The position numbers and the translations under genes were made by a program. The notes beneath the pieces are model-generated. The model was not told the DNA's origin. It did no database searches and saw nothing but the letters and a program-made list of their open reading frames with translations. From Archaeoglobaceae archaeon (GTDB lineage: Archaea; Halobacteriota; Archaeoglobi; Archaeoglobales; JdFR-42), in contig WAJW01000208.1 of assembly GCA_015523685.1 (NCBI GenBank), forward strand, positions 1-12,174: DNA of 12,174 bases, read 5' to 3'. Positions 7,480 through 12,174 of the stretch are shown piece after piece. The first letter of the stretch is position 1; the number at the start of each line of letters is the position of its first letter.

Positions 7480-8733
7480 CTATTCAATCTTTACCCCCAG
7501 AACCTCCTCAACGATCTTCCAGAATTCTTCTTCGGTCATACCACCTCTCGCCCGTTTAATTGCATTCTGAGCTTCTTTCAATGTCTTCTTTAATTCCTCT
7601 TTTGATCTAGTTTCCGCACTGAACTTGATTCTGTTTACGATCTCAATGAGCTTTTCTTTTGGAGCGGTTATGCCCTTTTCCCTCAGCTTGTGATCCACAA
7701 TCGCCGCCCCGGTGTGTTTTCCGAGGAAAAATGCCCTTGTCCTTCCCACCATTTCAGGAGGGATGGGTTCATATGTGAGGGCATGAGCAAGAACACCGTG
7801 AACATGGATACCTGCCTCATGGCTGAATGCATTCTCTCCAACAATTGGCTTATGAATGGCGAGAGGTACGAGAAATGCTTCTTCAGTGAGTTTGCTCAAT
7901 TCATAAATTCTCTCTGTTTCTATACCCGTATCATACCCGTAGAGAATTTCCAGAGCCATCACAACCTCTTCAAGGGGAGCATTACCGGCCCTCTCCCCAT
8001 AGCCGTTCACACACGTATGAGGAACTGAGACTCCCTCTTCTATTCCCGCAAGGGTATTTGCAGTTGCAAGGCCAAAATCATTGTGACAGTGAATTGAAAG
8101 AGGAATACTGAGATTTTTTCTGAGATGAGATATGATATACTTGATGACCGCGGGTCGGGCAAAACCCACCGTATCGGATATTACAACCCTGTCCGCACCT
8201 GCTTCCTCAGCAGCTTTATACAACCTTGTTAGATAATTCAGATCAGATCTCGTAGAATCTTCTGTAACAAAATTCACCGTAACGCCATGTTCCTTTGCAA
8301 ATTCAATCGAATCTACAGCACGTTCAATTACCTCATCTCTTGACATTTTCAACTTATATTTTATATGGAGATCACTTGCTGCAATAAATGTTGCCACCTC
8401 ATCCACATCGCATTCAATGCACGCCTCGATATCTCCTCTAACAGTCCTGGCGGATGCGAGAAGTCTTGAATTACTAAATCCCTCTTCTGCAAGAGCTTTA
8501 ACCACCTTTCGTTCACTTTCAGCAACAGCAGGAAAACCAGCATCGATTATATGGATGCCTATCTCATCCATCAATCGGGCAATTCTGATCTTTTCATCCA
8601 CAGAAAGGACAACACCTGGAGTCTGTTCGCCATCCCTGAGTGTTTCATCCCATATTTTTATATCATCAGGCATGTTCTCTGGCTTGAGATACTCCATTAA
8701 ATTGTAGTTTACAAGCAGTTCTTCTTCGCCCAT
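7480..8733 (-). CDS. HMGL-family acyl-CoA/2-oxoacid condensing enzyme (2-isopropylmalate/homocitrate/Re-citrate synthase-like)
   Basis: A 417-residue TIM-barrel enzyme that should join an acyl-CoA, most likely acetyl-CoA, to a 2-oxoacid. Metal and catalytic motifs are intact: LRDGEQ (32-37), HCHND (215-219), NGYGERAGNAPLEE, FSHEAGIH (303-310) and LGKHTG (337-342). The C-terminus is a short charged helical tail, not the roughly 120-residue LeuA regulatory/dimer domain, so it is closer to homocitrate (NifV/AksA), Re-citrate or citramalate-type enzymes than to feedback-controlled 2-isopropylmalate synthase. I start it at 8733, where GAGGTGA lies 5 nt before ATG. The frame stays open to an ATG at 8802, and a TATA-like box about 26 nt before that ATG could give a leaderless longer form with 23 more residues. 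It is first in the operon and precedes iorA. Substrate is unknown. Confidence 0.82.
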   Translation of the reverse strand: MGEEELLVNYNLMEYLKPENMPDDIKIWDETLRDGEQTPGVVLSVDEKIRIARLMDEIGIHIIDAGFPAVAESERKVVKALAEEGFSNSRLLASARTVRGDIEACIECDVDEVATFIAASDLHIKYKLKMSRDEVIERAVDSIEFAKEHGVTVNFVTEDSTRSDLNYLTRLYKAAEEAGADRVVISDTVGFARPAVIKYIISHLRKNLSIPLSIHCHNDFGLATANTLAGIEEGVSVPHTCVNGYGERAGNAPLEEVVMALEILYGYDTGIETERIYELSKLTEEAFLVPLAIHKPIVGENAFSHEAGIHVHGVLAHALTYEPIPPEMVGRTRAFFLGKHTGAAIVDHKLREKGITAPKEKLIEIVNRIKFSAETRSKEELKKTLKEAQNAIKRARGGMTEEEFWKIVEEVLGVKIE

Positions 8734-8738
8734 CAGGT

Positions 8739-8745
8739 TCACCTC
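8739..8745 (-). promoter_or_regulatory. Ribosome binding site deciding the start of the condensing enzyme
   Basis: On the minus strand GAGGTGA is followed by 5 nt and then ATG at 8733. This is an ideal archaeal Shine-Dalgarno site, and no comparable site stands before the ATG at 8802. It is the main reason for choosing the shorter protein. Confidence 0.7.
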
Positions 8746-8780
8746 ATGACTATTACAGTGTAGAGGTTCGGTATTATCCT

Positions 8781-8795
8781 TATTAAAGTTTCTGA
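8781..8795 (-). promoter_or_regulatory. Probable BRE/TATA promoter of the nine-gene operon
   Basis: On the minus strand the sequence reads CAGAAACTTTAATA, a good BRE plus TATA box. A start of transcription about 25 nt downstream would fall near 8758, giving a leader of about 25 nt that holds the GAGGTGA site before the 8733 ATG. The box lies inside the longer reading frame that begins at 8802, which argues against that start being the only one. Confidence 0.5.
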
Positions 8796-8820
8796 TTGTC
8801 ATTTCTTAGCAAGAAAAAAT

Positions 8821-8836
8821 AAAATGTATAATAATT
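8821..8836 (-). promoter_or_regulatory. Alternative TATA box, possible leaderless start at 8802
   Basis: On the minus strand this AT-rich stretch contains ATTATTATACAT. Its centre (about 8829) is about 26 nt before the ATG at 8802, the spacing expected for a leaderless archaeal mRNA. If used, it would give the condensing enzyme a 23-residue N-terminal extension. It competes with the box at 8781-8795. Confidence 0.35.
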
Positions 8837-8927
8837 CTAATTTTTGTAAGTTTTTAACGCATGAAAAGTGAACTTTGTAAAGATATAGCACAGTTTATTT
8901 GTTAATCGTAAACACAGCTGAATGTAA

Positions 8928-8946
8928 AATGATAAAATTTTTTTAT
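8928..8946 (+). promoter_or_regulatory. Probable TATA region for the phenylacetate-CoA ligase gene
   Basis: AATGATAAAATTTTTTTATG is the most TATA-like stretch upstream of the ligase. A start about 25 nt downstream (about 8965-8970) would leave a leader of roughly 30 nt that contains GGAGGTGA. The intergenic region 8803-8996 thus appears to hold back-to-back promoters for the ligase and the large operon, consistent with shared control. The exact box is uncertain because the whole region is AT-rich. Confidence 0.45.
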
Positions 8947-8983
8947 GAAGAACCTGTCAGTTGTTCTGTGTTTTGAGATATCC

Positions 8984-8991
8984 GGAGGTGA
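8984..8991 (+). promoter_or_regulatory. Ribosome binding site deciding the GTG start of the ligase
   Basis: GGAGGTGA is followed by 5 nt and then GTG at 8997, in frame with the ligase. An ATG at 8995 overlaps this GTG but is in another frame and stops after 13 codons. The frame also continues upstream to a TTG at 8961, but that would place the ribosome site inside the gene. Confidence 0.75.
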
Positions 8992-8996
8992 AACAT

Positions 8997-10307
8997 GTGG
9001 CATTCGAAAATGAGAAGATGGAGACAATGCCTGTGAATGAATTACGCGAGTACCAGCTCAAAATGATGAAATCCGTTGCGAAAAAGGTTTATGAGAATAA
9101 TGCATTTTACAGGAGGAGATTTAAGGAAGAGGGTATAAAACCGGATGATATAAAAACCGTTGAGGATATTTCAAAGCTACCTTTCACGTACAAGAAGGAT
9201 TTGAGAGATAATTACCCCTACGGTCTTCTTTCAGTTCCCATGGAATCGATTGTGAGGTGGCATCTATCTTCTGGAACCACCGGCAAACCCACTGCAGTTG
9301 CATACACAAGGAAGGATATCGACACATGGGCAACATTGATTGTCAGGGCAATGAAGGCTGCGGGAGCATCTGCGGATGATGTTGTACAGAATGCGTATGG
9401 TTATGGTCTTTTCACCGGTGGTCTTGGATTTCATTATGGTGCGGAAAAGCTGGGAGCAAAGGTTATACCCGTTTCAACAGGAAATACACAGAGACAGATA
9501 GAAATCATGAAGGACTTTGAAGTTACTGTTATAACCTGTACTCCATCGTATGCTGTCTTTCTTGCAGAAACAATGGAGAAGATGGGCATAGACCCAGAAA
9601 AAGACCTGAACCTCAGGATTGGATTCATAGGTGCAGAACCATGGTCAAAGAAGACAAGGGAGAGAATTGAAGATATGCTTGGTCTCAGAGCTCATGGGGG
9701 TGGAGCTTATGATCACTACGGCTTGAGTGAGATGTGCGGCCCTGGTGTAGGTGCGGAATGCACTGCCCAGGAAGGTTTACACATCTGGGGCGATCATTTC
9801 TATCTTGAGGTAATAGATCCGGAGACAAAGGAGCCTGTTGGAGAGGGTGAGAAAGGGGTTATGGTTCTCACAAACTTCACAAAGGATGCAATGCCCCTGA
9901 TAAGATACTGGATTGGTGACATAACAATTGCAGATTTCGAGCCATGCTCGTGCGGAAGAACCCATCCGAGATTGCCACAGGGAATCCTGGGAAGGGCGGA
10001 TGACATGGTTGTGGTGAGGGGTATCAATGTATTCCCCAGTCAAGTTGAATTTGTCCTGATGAAATTCCCCGAGCTGGGAGAGGCATGGCAGATGATTGTC
10101 GACAGAAAAGGTGCACTTGATAGCCTTACGGTGGAGGTGGAAAGAAAAGAGAACGTCAGAGTAGACGATGGTCTTGCGAATAGGATAAAGAATGAGTTGA
10201 AAGCGTATCTGAATGTGAAAGCTGATGTTGTTATCAGGGAGCCGAATACACTTCCAAGGTATGAGGGGAAAGCAAAAAGGGTAATAGACAGAAGAGAGTT
10301 TGAGTAA
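8997..10307 (+). CDS. paaK: Phenylacetate-CoA ligase (AMP-forming)
   Basis: A 436-residue PaaK-type adenylate-forming enzyme: arylacetate + ATP + CoA gives arylacetyl-CoA + AMP + PPi. The phosphate-binding loop is SSGTTGKPT (91-99). YGLSE lies at 241-245, a CSCGRTHPR motif at 317-325, GRADDMVVVRG follows, and the C-terminal catalytic lysine is K425 in YEGKAKRVID. Length is normal for the family. The start is GTG, set by GGAGGTGA; the 12 residues upstream of it are not family-like. The gene is divergent from the operon encoding IorAB, whose product would also be an arylacetyl-CoA, so the two probably serve one pathway. Archaeal PaaK paralogues can act on other aromatic acids, so phenylacetate is the family default, not proven. 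Confidence 0.92.
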   Translation: MAFENEKMETMPVNELREYQLKMMKSVAKKVYENNAFYRRRFKEEGIKPDDIKTVEDISKLPFTYKKDLRDNYPYGLLSVPMESIVRWHLSSGTTGKPTAVAYTRKDIDTWATLIVRAMKAAGASADDVVQNAYGYGLFTGGLGFHYGAEKLGAKVIPVSTGNTQRQIEIMKDFEVTVITCTPSYAVFLAETMEKMGIDPEKDLNLRIGFIGAEPWSKKTRERIEDMLGLRAHGGGAYDHYGLSEMCGPGVGAECTAQEGLHIWGDHFYLEVIDPETKEPVGEGEKGVMVLTNFTKDAMPLIRYWIGDITIADFEPCSCGRTHPRLPQGILGRADDMVVVRGINVFPSQVEFVLMKFPELGEAWQMIVDRKGALDSLTVEVERKENVRVDDGLANRIKNELKAYLNVKADVVIREPNTLPRYEGKAKRVIDRREFE

Positions 10308-10311
10308 CCAT

Positions 10312-11127
10312 ATGTGGTTCAGGGAAGACCTGGGAGGTCTCGGAGTCAGAGTTAGAGTGAGAGATAAGATACTGGAAAAGAGATCACGGTATCAGAAGAT
10401 CGAGGTTTACCAGACCGATCTGGGAAAAATGCTGGTACTGGATGGGAAGATACAGCTTACAGAGAGAGACGAATGTCATTACCACGAGATGCTCGCTCAT
10501 GTCCCGTTGCTATCCATTGAATCTCCTGAAAACGTTCTTATTATTGGAGGAGGAGATGGGGGGGCTCTGAGGGAGGTTCTAAAACACAACCCGGAAAGGG
10601 TGACCCTTGTTGAGATAGATCCGGATGTGGTAGAGGTCTCAAAAAAGTACGTTGGCATTGATGGAGGAGCCTTTGATGATCCAAGAGTTAGGATTGTGTA
10701 CATGGATGGGTATGAGTTCGTGAGGAAAACGGAGGGTAGGTATGATGCAATTCTTATAGATTCATACGATCCCACTGAACTCACATCCTCCCTTTTTTCA
10801 GAATCCTTTTTCAGACGATGCGCAGAAATTCTCTCCGGATGCATGTCCATGCAGTCCCAGTCCCCTTTCCTCCAGTTCGACGAGTTTATCAGGATAGTTT
10901 CCGGGTTCAGGAGGATTTTCAAACATGTGAAACCATACCTTGCCTTCACACCCTCATATCCATCCGGGATGTGGAGCTTTGTTTACGCATCGGACAACAG
11001 GATTGAAAGCAATATTGAAGTGCTGAGAGAGAGAATACGGGGGAGAAATATTAAGACTGGATATTACACTCCCGAGATCCACATTGCCTCTTTCGTGATG
11101 CCCGAATGGATAGAGAAAGAAATCTGA
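10312..11127 (+). CDS. speE: Spermidine synthase-family aminopropyltransferase
   Basis: A 271-residue polyamine aminopropyltransferase, which would move an aminopropyl group from decarboxylated S-adenosylmethionine to a diamine. It has the N-terminal beta-strand domain ending HYHEM (56-60), the nucleotide-binding GGGDGG (79-84), EIDPDVV (101-107), the catalytic-loop DSYDP (150-154), and late PSYPSGMWSF and YYTPEIHIASF. The loop is usually DSTDPxGPA; here it continues DPTELTSSLFSE, so the substrate pocket may differ. I start at ATG 10312, 4 nt after the ligase stop. A TTG at 10300 would overlap the ligase and lacks a good ribosome site. Co-transcription with paaK is likely from spacing, though no functional tie is obvious. 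Thermophilic archaea use longer polyamines, so the acceptor may be agmatine or another amine rather than putrescine. Confidence 0.85.
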   Translation: MWFREDLGGLGVRVRVRDKILEKRSRYQKIEVYQTDLGKMLVLDGKIQLTERDECHYHEMLAHVPLLSIESPENVLIIGGGDGGALREVLKHNPERVTLVEIDPDVVEVSKKYVGIDGGAFDDPRVRIVYMDGYEFVRKTEGRYDAILIDSYDPTELTSSLFSESFFRRCAEILSGCMSMQSQSPFLQFDEFIRIVSGFRRIFKHVKPYLAFTPSYPSGMWSFVYASDNRIESNIEVLRERIRGRNIKTGYYTPEIHIASFVMPEWIEKEI

Positions 11128-11130
11128 AAG

Positions 11131-11406
11131 TTAGCTGTCCACTGATATTCTTTCAAGCTGGCTTGTAACATTCCATATAAGGGTTCTTGCATGCATCGGA
11201 ATGTTGGGATCGTTTACAACGTCTTCCAGAATAGATATGGATGTTGCTGCCCTCACCGCAAGACTCTCATCTCCACTGAGTAAATTCTGCCTTACCTCGT
11301 CCGCAGCTCTTTTAATATTTTTTGGAACCATCTCATCCTGAAGAATGCGATCCAGAATGTTTATACAGTTTTTAATGATCTCTTCGGTTTCAGACACCTC
11401 CACCAC
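11131..11406 (-). CDS. UPF0147 family small archaeal protein
   Basis: A 91-residue, mostly helical soluble protein that I recognise as UPF0147, a family seen only in archaea and without a known function. Conserved family features include NCINILDRILQDEMVPKNIKRA near the start, AVRAATSISILEDVVNDPNIP in the middle and ARTLIWNVTSQLE at the end; there are no cofactor motifs or membrane segments. The start is GTG at 11406, and the next codon is also GTG, so the first residue may be one off. The gene converges on speE with only 3 nt between stop codons. Its upstream side is shared with the divergent p27-type gene. Confidence 0.85.
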   Translation of the reverse strand: MVEVSETEEIIKNCINILDRILQDEMVPKNIKRAADEVRQNLLSGDESLAVRAATSISILEDVVNDPNIPMHARTLIWNVTSQLERISVDS

Positions 11407-11432
11407 CTCTGGAGAAATAATGTACTCACATG

Positions 11433-11452
11433 GTGAAAACTATTAATATATA
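11433..11452. promoter_or_regulatory. BRE/TATA promoter of the p27-type gene, perhaps bidirectional
   Basis: GTGAAAAC followed by TATTAATATATA is a textbook BRE plus TATA on the plus strand. The TATA centre (about 11446) is 26 nt before the ATG at 11472, so the transcript should be leaderless, which fits the lack of a ribosome site there. The near-symmetric TATA could also drive the minus strand. A start near 11420 would lie about 14 nt before the UPF0147 GTG, although the BRE on that side is weak. Confidence 0.6.
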
Positions 11453-11471
11453 TGTGTACCGATTCATATTC

Positions 11472-11816
11472 ATGGAAGATGAAAGGCTGGCCGTTGCTTC
11501 AAGAGCTCTTGCCAGGGGATGGAAAATGCTCTCCAAGCACTGTGACTCCTGTGGTCTACCCCTGTTTCTTGTTAACGACAGGGAAATGTGCGTTTACTGT
11601 GATGAAGGCAAAGGTGATACAGAGACTGAGGAAAAAAATGTAATTACCGAAAAAACTGAGAGATCTGATACTGGCGAGATTATCCGTAAAAAACTGGAGG
11701 AACTTCTGCATAGGCTTGAGAAGGAAACGGAAATAACAAGAATGAAGGACATCCTTGAATCTATTGAGATCTGTATCAGAATACTGAGGGAAGCCGGTAC
11801 CACAGATCAGCGATGA
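11472..11816 (+). CDS. SSSCA1/autoantigen p27-type zinc-ribbon protein
   Basis: A 114-residue protein. The N-terminal part (about 5-45) matches the Sjogren's syndrome/scleroderma autoantigen 1 (p27) domain: ASRALARGWKMLSKHCDSCG then PLF, with zinc ligands Cys24, Cys27, Cys40 and Cys43. The C-terminal half is charged and helical (about 70-110), probably a coiled coil. Archaeal members are common but of unknown function; a nucleic-acid or protein-binding role is only a guess. I start at 11472 because a BRE/TATA lies at leaderless spacing. The frame is open to an ATG at 11430, but that would put the promoter inside the gene and adds 14 hydrophobic residues not seen in the family. Confidence 0.85.
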   Translation: MEDERLAVASRALARGWKMLSKHCDSCGLPLFLVNDREMCVYCDEGKGDTETEEKNVITEKTERSDTGEIIRKKLEELLHRLEKETEITRMKDILESIEICIRILREAGTTDQR

Positions 11817-11828
11817 CATCCGTAAAGA

Positions 11829-11845
11829 TTATTTTTTAAAAAAAG
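11829..11845 (+). promoter_or_regulatory. TATA region before the 78-residue gene; T-run may end the p27 transcript
   Basis: ATTATTTTTTAAAAAAAG holds six T then seven A bases. Its centre (about 11836) is about 25 nt before the ATG at 11861, consistent with a leaderless transcript. On the same strand the T6 run, just after the p27-type stop at 11816, could also act as that gene's terminator. Confidence 0.5.
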
Positions 11846-11860
11846 TAATAATACTATGGT

Positions 11861-12097
11861 ATGTCCCTTCATGCATTCGAAAAATTGTTGAGAGAGCTCA
11901 ACATTAAGCTGGATAGTGCCGAAAAAAGAAGGATATACAGGATGGTTCTCAAAGAATTTGGAATTAAAGATGGCAGGGATTTCGAATCAAGAATGGAGGA
12001 TGGTTTTGAGAGGGATGAGATAGAGAAATACATCAGAGAGATTCTGAAACTCGAGAGAATTAAGAGGAAAGACAGAGGTATTGAAACGTTCCTCTAA
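11861..12097 (+). CDS. Hypothetical protein, small charged helical
   Basis: A 78-residue protein I do not recognise. It is rich in Lys, Arg, Glu and Ile/Leu, with no cysteine, signal peptide or membrane segment, and is predicted by eye to be almost wholly helical (repeated patterns such as FEKLLRELNIKL and EIEKYIREILKLERIKRK). Evidence that it is real: a TATA-like box at the spacing expected for a leaderless start, archaeal-like codon use similar to its neighbours, and a place in a run of compact archaeal genes. A nucleic-acid-binding or partner protein role is possible from charge alone, but I claim no function. Confidence 0.65.
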   Translation: MSLHAFEKLLRELNIKLDSAEKRRIYRMVLKEFGIKDGRDFESRMEDGFERDEIEKYIREILKLERIKRKDRGIETFL

Positions 12098-12112
12098 TAC
12101 AGAGAGGGTTAA

Positions 12113-12130
12113 AAACAGAAAGTATATAGG
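12113..12130 (+). promoter_or_regulatory. Possible promoter of a gene leaving the window
   Basis: AACAGAAAGTATATAGG resembles BRE plus TATA. The TATA centre (about 12126) is about 26 nt before the ATG at 12153, the spacing of a leaderless archaeal start. Confidence 0.4.
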
Positions 12131-12152
12131 ATTCCTGAGAGACCTTTTCCAC

Positions 12153-12174
12153 ATGAGGTTTGAGACTGCGTCAA
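12153..12174 (+). CDS. Possible 5' end of a gene truncated by the window edge
   Basis: An ATG at 12153 opens a frame that runs through the last base (Met-Arg-Phe-Glu-Thr-Ala-Ser). Seven codons are too few to identify a product. The call rests only on the TATA-like box at 12121-12130 with leaderless spacing and on the lack of any other explanation for the gap after 12097. Confidence 0.35.

Noticed and set aside
8961..8996. TTG start and 12 extra residues for paaK
   Set aside because: This would place the GGAGGTGA site inside the gene, and the residues do not resemble PaaK N-termini. GTG at 8997 has ideal spacing.
10300..10311. TTG start for speE overlapping paaK
   Set aside because: There is no good ribosome site before it and an ATG follows four codons later, just before the family-like N-terminus.
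11430..11471. Upstream ATG start for the p27-type gene
   Set aside because: The extra residues are translated from the BRE/TATA box itself, and the leaderless ATG at 11472 fits the promoter spacing.

Overview
The window looks like the chromosome of an anaerobic, probably thermophilic euryarchaeon, most like the Archaeoglobales (Ferroglobus, Geoglobus or Archaeoglobus). The evidence is the small archaeal proteins (a UPF0147 protein and an SSSCA1/p27-type zinc-ribbon protein), BRE/TATA promoters placed for leaderless transcripts, GGAGGTGA-type ribosome sites, and an economy built on ferredoxin-linked 2-oxoacid oxidoreductases. The genus is an inference from memory of gene content and was not tested.

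Layout. Positions 1-307 are non-coding and hold only a weak terminator candidate. From about 8785 down to 308, nine minus-strand genes form one tight cluster. In transcription order they are: an acyl-transferring condensing enzyme of the isopropylmalate/homocitrate/Re-citrate synthase family; IorA and IorB (indolepyruvate-type arylpyruvate:ferredoxin oxidoreductase); a complete four-subunit 2-oxoacid:ferredoxin oxidoreductase in the order gamma, delta, alpha, beta; a thiolase; and its DUF35 partner. From iorA onward neighbours are 1 nt apart, abutting, or overlap by 4 nt, so they are almost certainly one translationally coupled operon.

Pointing away from this operon across a shared promoter region is a PaaK-type phenylacetate-CoA ligase (8997-10307). 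A spermidine-synthase-family gene follows it 4 nt downstream. Next comes a convergent UPF0147 gene, whose start lies back to back with the p27-type gene across a TATA box that may serve both directions. A 78-residue unknown gene follows, and then the probable first codons of another gene at the right edge.

How the genes may work together. IorAB would turn phenylpyruvate-type acids into arylacetyl-CoA, and PaaK would make arylacetyl-CoA from free arylacetate. The second oxidoreductase could act on another 2-oxoacid (pyruvate, a branched-chain acid, or phenylglyoxylate to benzoyl-CoA). The thiolase/DUF35 pair would cleave or make a beta-ketoacyl-CoA, and the condensing enzyme would join an acyl-CoA, probably acetyl-CoA, to a 2-oxoacid. 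Together this looks like a catabolic module for aromatic amino acids or aromatic acids. The family assignments are firm. The substrates of the second oxidoreductase, the thiolase and the condensing enzyme cannot be read from the sequence. No RNA genes, CRISPR arrays, insertion sequences or attachment sites were seen.
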